64,000 nt of DNA from Turnera subulata (GCA_028386065.3 JAKUCV010000253.1:1-64000), one strand, 5' to 3'. Shown: positions 47,000 to 57,520, counted from the first letter of the stretch. The notes: generated by a model from the letters alone, not told the origin. Translations and numbers: made by a program.

Positions 47000-47560
47000 T
47001 TAAACAAGGTGCATGTTTCCATTGACACGACACCTGATGAACTTGCCAATATGATAACTTCTTTGGAAATTAACAATTAGATCTTCTTTTCAGACAAGGA
47101 TTTAGTCCCGAATAGGGGCACGCATGTTGATGCATTATACATAACGGTCCTCACCAAGGGAAATCAAATATCTTCAGTATTGATTGGTAGCGGGTCCGCT
47201 TTGAATGTGTGCCCTTTGAAGGTGGCAAACCTATTGGGGATGGGAACTGGGGATTTCACACCTTCACGCACCATGGTTAAGGCATATAATAATGCCAAAA
47301 GGGAAGTGCTAGGAATCGTGAAGCTTGAAGTTCCCATTGGACCTGTACCTTTTACAATAGAATTCCAAGTGCTTGGCATTGCCTCCACTTTTAATTTGCT
47401 CTTGAGGAGACCATGGTTGCACCAAGCCTGGGCAATTGCGTCCACCTTACGTGAAATGCTGCGATTCCCGTGTAATGGAGGGATAGTGACGGTCAAAGGG
47501 CTGTTCTTATGCCCCCATATTATGACCCTTTTGGCAACTTGGTGGTAATGAGGATCATGA
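47000..47560 (+). pseudogene. Element C aspartic protease
   Basis: Retropepsin-like domain that would cleave the polyprotein. ISSVLIGSGSALNVCPL (about 47168) is the active-site loop, in which the usual aspartate of the DNGSALNV-type motif is replaced by Gly. Then come TRTMVKAYNNAKREVLG-like text, PFTIEFQVLGIASTFNLLL and RPWLHQAWAI, typical of Tat-branch proteases. Stops at 46994 and 47080 separate it from gag. Catalytically dead by this reading. Confidence 0.75.
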
Positions 47561-47632
47561 AGAACATTAAGTATCTCCCCATCCTAGTTTTTGGGTGGAA
47601 GACAAACAGGGCTGTTAGAAATTCCTCATGTA

Positions 47633-48028
47633 CCAAGCGCAGTGTCTAGGCTACAAACCGACACCATTGGAGCTGGAGATACAAGGAGAGAAGATGCGAG
47701 CAAGGGCACTGGCTAGAAAGAAGAATAAAAAATGGATGTTGCTATGGCACCAAATTTCCGAACCTTAAATGGTTATTTTGTGAAAGAAGGGAAAGACTTT
47801 CCTTATTGTGGCTTCCCGAAGCATTGGGTCCGTTGCATCACCAAGGTTAGGCAACCATGGTTCGAGATTTTCTTTGACTACCAGTTGGGAGATGATAAGG
47901 TTGAAGCGGTCTTGGTAAATGTAGAAGATGAATATTTCGGGCCCTTTCAATTTCAAGCAGCATGGCTTACTCATCCCTCTTTTAGTGAGTTTATTAAAGC
48001 CAAATGGGATGCTTTTTGTCGGGTATGA
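47633..48028 (+). pseudogene. Element C post-protease segment (G-patch-like)
   Basis: One frame near 47645-47730 reads LGYKPTPLELEIQGEKM followed by ARALARKK, a G-patch-like stretch. The next frame, 47732-48028 (98 codons), reads APNFRTLNGYFVKEGKDFPY, GFPKHWVRCITKVRQPWFEI and ends FSEFIKAKWDAFCRV. I recognise this as recurrent in this type of plant polyprotein but assign no function. A frameshift separates the two parts. Confidence 0.5.
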
Positions 48029-48619
48029 ACGAGATAGAAGAAACTATGTAAGATAGACAGACCGGATTCCAGTGTGAAGTATTTCCCCTACGAGCGAAGG
48101 AAAAGAAATGCTTTTTTTTCAAGCAAGTCAGGGAAGGATGAAACCTCACTGCAGGGTAAGGCTAGCAGGACAGTTCCCTGCTAAGTAATGTGCTCACGAA
48201 TTGGATTCGAACCAAGGCCGACTTTCCTTTTAGTCGATCATGATGTAAGTCTACCTTTCTTAATAGACGGAGCAATCCTCACTATTGTTCGAGTCTAGCC
48301 TTCTTCACTAACATTACAAGGGTCTTAGATAAAGCCCTATAGATCAATGAGGTTTAGATCGCCCACCGGCAGTCTAGAGAGTGGTAGAAACCATTTTTTT
48401 TTTATCTTGTCCTGTTCATTTAAAGAATTTCCAAGGGAATAAAGAAGAGGCATCTTTCTGGATATCTATTTTGTTAATACTATTTGCATATATGATGTGT
48501 ATGTGATGAATGAAGTCCCTAAAATCTATAAAAGATGACTCTAAGAATCCATACCAATTGATCAGATCGTTATAACCCTCGAAAATCTCAAGGAACGAGC
48601 CTATAGCTAAAACATTAGA
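48029..48619. other. Unassigned spacer, possibly organelle-derived
   Basis: No gene. Sequence 48060-48480 differs in style from the surrounding element: moderate G+C, and the phrases CCCCTACGAGCGAAGGAAAA and GGATTCGAACC (a T-arm-like box on the minus strand at about 48205). That raises the possibility of a nuclear mitochondrial fragment. I could not fold a tRNA cloverleaf. Low confidence. Confidence 0.25.
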
Positions 48620-48622
48620 TTT

Positions 48623-49425
48623 TGTTTAACAAACTTGGCTCGAATGACGAATACTCCACGTATGATCCTAAGGTTCATGATCAGCCCGCTAGAAAGATGT
48701 CTTTACATGGCCAAAAATACGAGGGCAGAATAACTAGATCATGTAGTTTCAAGACAACGAACTTCTAGGGTGAATTAGCCTAGATTGTTGGGAAAGAATG
48801 TTTTGTAAACAGTTAAATTATTATGACAAGAAAGACGTAGACCTGATTTTGTGAGCTTCAAAAAGAAAAAACAATAAAAAAACGATAAAAATATGAGACA
48901 TGAATACGTAGGAAGTCCAAGTTCGGTCCGGTCCTCTTTTATTCATAATATAAATTGAAGACATCACAAAGATTAAAGGTTTGGCAAAATAGATAGATGG
49001 GAGTTCATTCACTCACTTTTTCACATGCATTATAAATGTAAAGTAAATATCATTCTCCCCACTGTCTCTTGAGCTTCGGGGCATCACCACCCTTGTCGTT
49101 GACATCACTGATATACTTGAACCCTAGAGGAGCAGTCACCCATAAGTAGATGGATCTCAGAAATCGAAGATAGGTTTCAATCTCTTGTACATCACCCTTC
49201 AACCATTCTTGATATAGCTCACTTGGCTCCTCTTCATAGTGCCTACCAATGCCATCAGTTCTAAGTGTGGTCCAGTTGGTGCTAACAATCTTCATCATGC
49301 GACCATCCATCTTCCTTAAACCTAGGGGCATGCCATGCCCGAAGCTTGATTAGAATAGATCCCTTAAGCCCGATGGGCCTCCTCATATGGAATGGAATTG
49401 GAAGGCATAGAAGGGGCATGTTTGG
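48623..49425 (-). pseudogene. Antisense DUF7745/plant-mobile-domain-like gene, copy 1 (C-terminal remnant)
   Basis: Second, shortened copy of the gene at 50150-51398, with about 1.6 kb deleted. The frame 49050-49331 reads KMDGRMMKIVSTNW, DGIGRHYEEEPSELYQEWLK, TYLRFLRSIYLW and GFKYISDVNDKGGDAPKLKR. The Trp after IYL is kept here, whereas copy 2 has a stop. Downstream sequence (48623-49049) matches 49600-50150. The deletion joint at about 49320 leads into the 105-bp block repeated at 52005-52109. Confidence 0.6.
49321..49425 (+). repeat. 105-bp direct repeat, copy 1
   Basis: CCTAGGGGCATGCCATGCCC... to ...GGGGCATGTTTGG. Recurs at 52005-52109 with few differences and marks the edge of the tandem duplication. 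Confidence 0.75.
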
Positions 49426-50149
49426 CCCGTTTTGACAAGGGGCATGATGTGTCTTGAAACATAGAAAGTCGCAACCCCTCTCTTAGATTAGACCTAGATT
49501 AGATTAGAAGCTAAAGGGTTAGATGATCCCTACAAAACCTAGAATAGATTAGAAGCCAAAGGATTAGATGATCCCTACGAAACCTAGATCAGAAAAGATT
49601 TTGTTTAACAAACTTGGCTCGAATGACGAATAATCCACGTATGATCCTAAGGTTCATGATCAGCCCACTAGAAAGATGCCTTCAAATGGCCAAAAATACC
49701 AGGGCAGAATGACTAGACCAAGCAGTTTCAAGACAACGAACTTTGAGGGTGAATTAGCCTAGATCAGTTGGGAAAGAATGTTTTATAAACAATTGAATTG
49801 TTATAAAAAGAATTACGTAGACCTGATTTCGTGAGCACTAAAAAGAAAAAAGAAAAAAGAAAAAAAAACCAAAAAAAAAAAAGAAGAAGAAAAGAAAGAA
49901 AAAAAAACAGAAAAAAGGAAGAAGAAAAAAAAATATGAGCAACGAATATGTAGGAAGCCCAAGTTGGGTCCGGTCCTCTTTTATTAAAAATATAAAATGA
50001 AGACATCAAAAGGATTCAAGGTTTGACAAAATAGATAGATGGGAGTTCATTCACTCACTTATTCGCATGCGTTATAAATGTAAAGTAGTTTTTATCTAAG
50101 TAAATATCAATCTCTCCACTGTCTCTCGGGCTTTGGGACGTCACCACCT

Positions 50150-51398
50150 CTGTTGCTAACATCGTCGGTATACTCAAACCCTGGAGGAGTAGTTATCTAT
50201 AAGAAGATGGATCTCAGAAATCGAAAATAGGTTACAGTCTCTTGTACATCACCCTTCAACCATTCTTGATGGAGCTCACTTGGCTCCCTTTCATAGTGCC
50301 TACCAATGCCTTCAGTTCTAGTCGAGCTCCAATTGGTGCTAATATTCTTCATCATGCGACCATCCATCTTCCCTAAAGGTTGGAGTTCCACATCAGGAGG
50401 AACTGATTGAGCGTGGTCAAGTTGTCTCAGAACTCTGGCATGATAATAGTAAATCGATTCATTGATACTAGGGAGTAGCATGACTTCTCGAATAAGCAGA
50501 CCCAAGGTTGCGTCTTGCATCTCAAACCAACGACATAGCCACTTGATCTTGTCACTCCTAATATCCTTCAGATAAAGCACACAATCTCGAGAAGAAGGGA
50601 AGGAAACGATGAACGTACGATCTTGAAAATTTGTTGGAGTATAGGACTTCGCCTTTGGATGTTCAATCAGCGAGAGGTTCTCGCATAGCCATATCTGCAC
50701 ACAAAAGTACGATCATGAAAAAAGACAAAATATATGAATTTTTTCCAACAAAAGACGCAAGCTGTGGTTAAGGGAATTACCTGAAGGAGCAAAGGAGAAC
50801 CTGTTAAGGGGCAACCAAAATCCCTGGTCAGAGCATCTAAAAAATTGAGAGTCTCTCCCAAAACCATAGGAACAATGCTCTTTCCATCAAATAACCTAGC
50901 TTCCAAGGCAACTATGGGAAGGGAACAGGTTCCTGGTTCACCAACCAGCAAGAATTCACTCACCATTGCAAGAGCAAGGGTAGGATTCCGTTTGTTCCTC
51001 CATTCAACATCTGATTCTTGAGGATATAACGGATCACCCCCGAAGAATTATTGATACACAACCTTAGTCAAATCCAAGAGGTCACCTGAACCTAAAAGAG
51101 CTGACTTCTTTCTAGATAGGACCAGTAGTAGACACCATAGCAACTCCATCCATGGTTTTAGCACCAAGAAAAGGATTGAACTCATCAATTTTTGGGCATA
51201 ATTCTATCATATCCGGACCAAAATCAAAGAGATCGTGCTCCTTGTCCCAAATCTAGCAGCAACACGAATTAGGTCCTCATTCACCCTCACAAAATGGTTG
51301 AAATACCCTGTATAGCCCCTGTGGCTTAAAATCAAATCTACACTCTTGAGGGATGTTTTTCATCTAATAGAGCAATCCATCATGAAAATTCTCACTCA
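50150..51398 (-). pseudogene. Antisense DUF7745/plant-mobile-domain-like gene, copy 2, with an 86-bp intron
   Basis: Minus-strand gene with probable start at 51398 (MSENFHDGLLY). Exon 1 contains FWDKEHDLFDFGPDMIELCP and FNPFLGAKTMDGVAMV, then ALEARLFDGKSIVPMVLGET and FLDALTRDFGCPL. A GT-AG intron (50695-50780) joins LLLQ to IWLCENLSLIE. Exon 2 has IKWLCRWFEMQDATLGLLIR and YYYHARVLRQLDHAQSVPP, as in plant DUF7745/mobile-domain proteins. There are early stops in exon 1 and a TAG instead of Trp at 50197. Function unknown. It lies opposite to element C and downstream of its gag-pro, where Tat-branch elements are known to carry extra, often antisense ORFs. Confidence 0.65.
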
Positions 51399-52004
51399 TG
51401 TTTGCCCTAGATTTTTTTTGACGTATTTTAGATGAGTTGTGAGAGTCTCTAGGTGCCTAGGGGTTGTTTATAGAGTTTTAAAGTCCGTAGAATCGGGAAA
51501 ATCCCTAAAGCCCAAGTGGAAAGAAACAACACCCGATGACCACCATGACCGGCCACAAAATGACACTGTTCACCAGAGAATGGAAAGAGAAAAGAAAAAA
51601 AAAAGGAAAAAAAAAAGAGAGAAAGAAAAGGGAGAGTTTCCACTAACCAGAAAAATAAATCCTTAGAGCCAAGAGGCACTTTACATCCATGTTAACAATA
51701 GAGTTGATTGATTTGTTGCCTTAGATTGATTTGTTTGCAAAAATGTTATTGAAACTAGAGGCATGATGTCACCTCCAATACTTTTATTAGAATAAAATTT
51801 GCATAAATCAGGGGCATGGCTCCATCCCCAATTTTTTGATTAGATTAGAATTTGAATAGACCAACGGGCAAGCTATACCCATGTCGTAAAATTGATTTTT
51901 GATGATGCGCATATTATGTCCCCAAGCAACCTTCTTGATCCAGATTGGATGATGACATGTCATATACCCAAAAAATAATTGTTGCTGATTTTTGTGGATT
52001 GGAA
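51399..52004. other. Non-coding spacer upstream of the antisense gene
   Basis: Would hold the promoter of the minus-strand gene at 51398. A purine-rich run lies at 51580-51635. No box is convincing. The short frames here are shadows of that run. Confidence 0.35.
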
Positions 52005-52109
52005 CCTAGGGGCTTGCCATGCCCGAAGCTTGCTTAGAATAGATGTCGTGAGCCCGATGGGCCTCCTCATATGGAATGGAATTGGAAGGCATAGAAGTGA
52101 ACATGTTTG
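52005..52109 (+). repeat. 105-bp direct repeat, copy 2
   Basis: Homolog of 49321-49425. Confidence 0.75.
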
Positions 52110-52386
52110 TATAAGGAAACTCATTAATCTAGCAAATTTGTTTATACTTGTTCCTAAAGTTTAGCTCATGACTTGTATCTAAAGTTGTGCTTATTTCCAA
52201 CTGTATATTGTATTGACAGTATATTAATGCAATCTATTCCTGACCCATCCACACGGTCAGAGCTTTCCAATTCTATTGTTTTCTACATTGTAGCAGACTA
52301 CTAGGGACCTTTTCTTCTTCTGGCCTTTTTCCTTTTCCTAACCTCATTCTTCTCCACCCTTTTGTCTTCTTTTCTTTGTTGCTCTC

Positions 52387-53617
52387 ATGACGACCGAACT
52401 ATCTCCTCCAAACTCCAATGTCCATCAGCCTTCTCCTTTCTTTGGACGACCTTTTCCTCCTAATTCCTCCGGTGTTCTTGGCCCTTCTCCAATCACACCC
52501 AACGCTAATATGGTGGTTTGCCAACTCTGTGGTCAGATGGGACATATTGCCCGGTCTTTTTCCTCTATACTTCAGCAGTCATTCATTGCCATTCACCTCC
52601 ATGATAATTCTTGGTTTCCCGACACTGGCGCTAGTACCCACATGACCCCTAATTCTGGTATGTTGCTTAGCTCTTCCCCTTACTATGGCCGTGATAAAAT
52701 TTCGGTTGGTGATGGTTCAATTTTGGACATTGCAGCGATTGGCAGTTCTGTTTTACGTACCCCTCATGCTACTTTTCAACTCAAAACTGTTTTGCATGCT
52801 CCTTCTTTGTGCAAAAATCTCCTTTTCGTTCGCCAATTTTGTGCTGAAAATAATTGCATTGCTGAAATTACTAATGATAGTTTTTCTTTGAAGGAACGGC
52901 AGACACTGAAAACTCTTTTTCACTCTACTATTGGTGGTCCTCTCTACCCAATCCCTTCAAGTCTTGCATCTGTTGGATTTTCTACACCCCAATCCAACAT
53001 TTTTTCTCTTCCTGCATCCTGTCATAATGCGCAGCTTTAGCATCATCGGTTGGCACATACTAATAGTAGTGTCCTCTCCTTTTTATTTCAACATAAGTAT
53101 GTAAACGATTCAACCCGTAAATTTTATGATTTTTGTTCTGCATGTGCCTTTGGCAAACATCATCAACTCTCTTTTCCTATATCTACTTCTGTTTGTACTC
53201 ATCCTTTTGCATTAATTCATAGTGATGTGTGGCAATCCCCTATTTTATCTTCCTCTGGCTATCTTTATTATGTCTTATTTTTAGATGATTATACGAAATA
53301 TTCTTGGATTTATCCTATGCGTACCAAATCTGAAGTTTTCCACCATTTTTGCACTTTCTTTAATTTAGTTAAAAATCAATTTTCCACGACAATTAAGGTT
53401 TTCCAAATGGATGGTGGGGGAGAATATGTGAATCACTCTTTTTCACACTTTTTTTCAACAAAATGGAATTTTACATGAATTATTTTGTCCCCACACACCC
53501 CAACAGAACGGTGCTGCTGAACGCAAGCATCATCATCTCCTTGATGTTACACGTTCTCTACTTTTTCAAGCCAGTCTTACCTCTAAATTCTGGCTTGAGG
53601 CATTGCATTATGCTGTC
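52387..53617 (+). pseudogene. copia2 gag end, protease and integrase N-part
   Basis: The frame opens MTTELSPPNSNVHQPSPFF and goes straight to a zinc knuckle (CQLCGQMGHIARSF) in which the last Cys is Ser, so the gag core is deleted. Protease active site: WFPDTGASTHMT. A TAG at 53038 replaces the Trp usually preceding HHRLAH. GAG-pre-integrase: FCSACAFGKHH. Integrase: LIHSDVWQSPILSSSGY, LFLDDYTKYSWIYPMRTKS and QMDGGGEYVN carry the first two catalytic Asp. A frameshift near 53455 leads to HTPQQNGAAERKHH with the catalytic Glu and FWLEALHYAV, where S interrupts. Confidence 0.8.
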
Positions 53618-55705
53618 TGATGTATGCTGAAGTGTCCTGCAAGTGCACAGGGTAGTTGTAGTACTCTATCAAGGTCGTATCCATAAGGACTGGGATGAAT
53701 CTGTCACTCCTTACCTTAGATGAATTAGGCTTGAGATAATTAAACAAAAAAGGATTATGGGGTGAGTGCAAATTGAAATTAAATAAAGTAAGAGAATAAA
53801 AGTAATAGTAATGTTGAAGTAGGTGAAAATCAGGTTTTGGTAAAATCTTAGGTATCCAGGGATTCACATGTCATGCCCTTGTCCTCTAAATTGCTCAACA
53901 GCATCATCACAGGTTGGGCCTGTGTGACGCCCTGTGTTTAATTAGAAGTCTTGAAGGGGCTCCCAACCTAATGTACTACCAACGGCTTTCGATCTTATCG
54001 ATAGTTCCCAAAGCTTCCATCTACCCCCTGTCACTAGAGTAGACGTCCACTTAGAGGTGGAGCTCGGTGTTGGTGCTAATTACCCACAGTCTCTCCCTAT
54101 CTTCTTTCGAATGGCTCGGGAGGGAAGGCTGACTATTGTTGGTCTGGCACGCTTGGCTTCTCCTTTCGGTCCTTCACCAAGCTGCCACTAGATTGAAAAT
54201 AGGTTGCTCAATAATCAATCAAGAATCAGTTTAAAAGTGGTGTCATTCTTTCTTGACTGTGTTGTAACAGGCTGAGACACTGCTGAGTCCGTGACTGAGC
54301 CTGTCGAGAACACAAAGTCAATTACACAGATCAGTTCTTACAAGCGCTCACAACCTATAGTGAACCCATTTGTTTTCACTCACAGGTTCCTCCCAAGGTT
54401 CTCACTCATCCTAATGCTTTGGCATCGGTCAAACTAAGGGGATTAAGAATTGGTGTTGAGGCTAATTCCTCAATTAGTTCCTAATTTCTCTCGAAACTAA
54501 GAGCTAAGGGTTGGTTGTTGTTGTTCCAGCAACTATGGTTTCTCCTTTCGGTCCTTCACCTAGCTACCTATAATCATGTATGGGTTTGATCAAGACTCAA
54601 ACATGGAGCAAGTTTGCAACAACCAAACAAGAAAAAACGGTTAAGAACATAGGAAGAGCAATTTATTGCACTAAGAACAGAGACATGCTTCACCCCTTCA
54701 ACCTATGAGGGGTTGTTTAATTCATGCTTAGAATTACAAAAAGAAAGGGGGTAAAGGATAGCATGATGTTTGGAACAATCTGGAGGTTAGGGATAACACG
54801 ATTTCTGCCCAGAAAAAGGTGCAGAATCGTGTTTCCCCTTGAACCTTTTGTTCCAGAACTTCTGCAAGTTTTATGGGTGTTTGATCGAGGGTGAATTCGA
54901 TGCCTGTTCTTCCTTTCTCCTTCTCTTTTATGGTGCAGATTCCTCTCTTCTCTTCTCTCCTACGTGCTGGATGGTATGGCAGTTGGGTAAGTTGAGCTTC
55001 AGTTGCCCATCTTGCTCCTCGAGGTAAGGCAGCTTGGGAGGTGTGCCGAATGGATGAAATCTACAAATCTACAGATTTTAGAAGACTTAGGGGGAGGATA
55101 TTGGTTCTTTAATTGTTAAATTCTTTGGGTGTGATGATTATCCCCTCTTTCCCATGCTTAAAGTATTCTGAGTTGTTCAGGTCATAATTGCAGAGTTGAA
55201 AGTTCTGCTAAGTGGTAAAGCTCTGCAAGTGGCTGAGTTTAATATTCTTATTTTTGCATTCTGGTCATCTGCAGATTCCACAGGCTGAGCATGTGCTGGG
55301 CCTGTGCCTGAGGCTGTATGCGATTTCTTCCCATTTCCTGTGCAATTGATTTCAGCTCTTTTTGAGATTGATGGAGTGGCGTGATGGCTTCGTGGATCAA
55401 GGCAAAGGTGGTGAAATCCAGTGGATAACTTGTGATTGGAGGGGGATTCGTGGCCTTTTACTAATTCTGCAGAGAACAACAGGCTGTCAAACAGGCTCAT
55501 GCTGTGTCAGAGGTTGTTTCATCGAATTCTCCAATAAAATCTCCAAAATTCTTCAAAATACACCTGGAATCACTAATCATACAGCAAGGGATGGGATTTA
55601 AGGGAATATGATGAAATAATGCAAAGTTAGGCATATAGTCATGATAAATCGAGAGAAAGTATATCTAAAATTATGCCTAAAACTATGCATATTTCATGTG
55701 CATCA
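53618..55705 (-). repeat. Solo LTR S (2088 bp) inserted in copia2
   Basis: Bounded by TGATGTATGCTG at the left and ...CATGTGCATCA at the right, i.e. TG...CA with short imperfect inverted ends, and flanked by CTGTC (53613-53617) and CTATC (55706-55710), a 5-bp duplication with one change. The copia2 integrase reading resumes right after it (YIISRLPVPHLHYQ). It has no coding capacity and no internal domain, so it is a solo LTR. A 530-bp fragment of the same family is at 33379-33908 in the opposite orientation. Orientation is inferred from the shared U5-side end. Parent family not identified. Confidence 0.75.
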
Positions 55706-56097
55706 CTATCTATATCATTAGTCGGCTTCCGGTTCCCCATCTTCACTACCAAATCCCATATAGTCTTCTCTGTGGCATGCCTCCTCCATTCGATCATATT
55801 AAGGTTTTTGGTTGTCTATGTTTTCCAAATGTAACTGCCATCATGTCTCATAAGTTATCCCCACTTTCTGTATCTTGCATATTTCTTGGCTTTTTTGAAG
55901 GTTACAAAGGCTATCGTTGTTATGATTTTTTGCACGAAAAAGTCATTTTGTCGCGACATGTCATTTTTCATGAAGAAATTTTTCCTGTATTTACATATTT
56001 TTCATCTCCATTACCTAAATCTTCTTCTCTTGGAAATTTTGTCAATCCTGCTAATATGATTCCTATTTCCAGTTTTAGAACCCTCTCTCCACCGAAC
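55706..56097 (+). pseudogene. copia2 integrase C-part
   Basis: Continuation of the copia2 polyprotein after S: VYIISRLP-type start, then PYSLLCGMPPPFDHIKVFGC, KLSPLSVSCIFLGF, YKGYRCYDFLHEKVILSRHV and FHEEIFPV, the standard end of copia integrase before RT. The frame ends at 56097, where LTR B begins. Confidence 0.8.
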
Positions 56098-56270
56098 TGT
56101 GAATACCCGACCCAAAATCACTTGAGCCTATTCACCTAATCCTTTCACCTTCTTCCTCGGTTCAATCCCATGTCATTGGAGTCGCCACCCAAATTTTATT
56201 AAGGGCAAAATTTGGGAAAAACCTTTTTGGTTCTTGGGACAGGGACGGGCGCGTTGGGACTGAGTCCTAA
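56098..56270 (-). repeat. LTR B, left part (split by Harbinger)
   Basis: Ogre/Tat-like LTR end: plus-strand TGTGAATACCCGACCC..., GGAGTCGCCACCCAAATTTT and AAATTTGGGAAAAACC match LTR A from 20506. No PBS lies left of it; copia2 does, so it is a solo LTR or the edge of an element oriented into copia2. It continues at 62402. Confidence 0.7.
56268..56270 (+). repeat. TAA target duplication, left
   Basis: TAA directly before the Harbinger left end, repeated at 62402-62404. TWA is the usual PIF/Harbinger target. Confidence 0.65.
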
Positions 56271-56295
56271 AGGCGGGATGTTTGGAACGGTGGAC
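56271..56295 (+). repeat. Left terminal inverted repeat of Harbinger
   Basis: Shares G-TTTGGA and TGGAC blocks with the right end (62377-62401, minus strand). The match is imperfect, so the exact edge is uncertain by a few bases. Confidence 0.5.
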
Positions 56296-56456
56296 TTACT
56301 GTTCACGAGGGACGCGAGTCCAATCGGTTTGGGACAAAAATGAATTTTCTCGTCCACTCGAAATGCTGTGGACAGAACAGAGTCCCAAGGACAGCACTGT
56401 TCTCGTGCCGTCTTTGCCCTTGCCATTTTTTCATAATGCCCAAAAGACCAGGGCAT

Positions 56457-56464
56457 ATAAAAAT
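56457..56464 (+). promoter_or_regulatory. TATA box of the transposase gene
   Basis: TATAAAAA in GGGCATATAAAAATGAC, followed 50-150 bp downstream by a CT-rich patch (56510-56660), the common plant core-promoter pairing. Confidence 0.5.
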
Positions 56465-56829
56465 GACAACAAACCATACATTGAGCCTCATTCACAGGTA
56501 TGTTTTCTCCTCTCCTTCCTCTCTCCCGTCTCTCTCTCGTCTCTTTTCTCTCCCGTCTGCAGCTCTCTCCCGACCGATTTCTTCTCCTCTCTTCCTCTCT
56601 TCTCCACCTCAGCCTCTCCTCTTCCTCTGCCTTTTGTCACTGCTTGTCTTCCTCTTCCTTTCGTTTTGCTCTGTATGTGGGTGTGCGTTGTTTTGGTGAT
56701 GTGGGTTTTGTGTTGTTCTTTGCATGCTGTGTTGTGTAATTGCTTTGTTTATGGTGGGTTTGGGTTTATGACGGTGTATTGTGGGTTGAAACCTTATCTG
56801 CATAATTCGTAGTGTAAAGAGTCCGATCC

Positions 56830-57520
56830 CCAATTATCCAAGAACCCTAATTTGCAAATACCCTAAATTGCTTTGTCTGCACTGTAATTGGCATGTACCC
56901 TTTGAATTGACATTGATTATCGTTGTCCGATGCTTCATTTACCCTATATGCTTTGTGATTTGTCGAAATTCCCAAATTTTGCAGAATCCCTAAATTGATT
57001 TGTCTGACACTGTAATTGGCATGTATCCTTGGAATTGACACTGATTATCGTTGTCCGATGCTTCATTTACCTCAATTGCTCTGTGATTTGTCAGAATCCC
57101 CAAATTTTGCAGAAACCTTAATTTGCAAAAACCCTAAATTGATATATCCGACACTGTAATTGGCTTGTATCCTTGGAATTGACACTGATTATTGTTGTGT
57201 GATGCTTCATTTACCCCAATTGCTTTGTGATTTGCCGGGATCCTTAAATTGTCCAAGAACCCTAATTTGCAAATACCCTAAATTGCTTTGTCTGACACTG
57301 TAATTGGTATGTATCCTTGGAATTGACACTGATTATTGTTGTGTGATACTTCATTTACCCTAGATGCTTTGTGATTTGTCGTAATCCCCAATTTTTGCAG
57401 AAACCCTAATTTGCAAAAACCCTAAATTGCTTTGTCTGGCACTGAATTTGGCATGTATCCTTTCGATTGACACTGCTTATCGTTGTCTGATGCCTCATTT
57501 ACCCCAATTGCTTTGTTTGC
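56830..57520 (+). repeat. 144-bp minisatellite with telo-box motifs, about 5 copies
   Basis: The marker CACTGATTAT occurs at 56911 (as CATTGATTAT), 57039, 57183, 57327 and 57471 (as CACTGCTTAT): spacings 128, 144, 144, 144. Each unit also has TTCATTTACC, GCTTTGTGATTTGTC and ACCCTAAATTG. Exact AAACCCTAA telo-boxes lie at 57129, 57401 and 57417. It lies in the leader of the transposase gene. Confidence 0.8.

Larger units (their letters stand above)
44732..48028 (+). mobile_element. Ogre/Tat-like Ty3/gypsy element C (LTR end to protease region)
   Basis: Plus-strand body: LTR end, tRNA-Arg PBS, gag (45536), protease (about 47160-47520) and a conserved downstream segment ending at 48028. No RT, RNase H or integrase is recognisable after it, so it is a partial or non-autonomous copy. 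Confidence 0.75.
52110..56097 (+). mobile_element. Ty1/copia element copia2, split by solo LTR S
   Basis: Plus-strand remnant with zinc knuckle, protease and integrase; RT and RNase H are missing after 56097, where LTR B is inserted. 52200-52300 probably holds the 5' LTR end and a PBS-like GGTCAGAGC. The gag core is largely deleted. It contains S at 53618-55705. Confidence 0.75.

Noticed and set aside
48190..48300. tRNA gene on the minus strand
   Set aside because: The GGTTCGAATCC box suggests a T-arm, but acceptor and anticodon stems do not pair with proper spacing; no cloverleaf.
56247..56266. Alternative left end of Harbinger at GGGCGCGTTGGGACTGAG
   Set aside because: Resembles the right end, but has no TWA triplet before it and would leave the LTR halves less well joined than the edge at 56271.
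56282..56812. 176-codon frame at the left of Harbinger
   Set aside because: Runs through the promoter and CT-rich patch, with Ser/Leu/Pro low complexity; no family resemblance.
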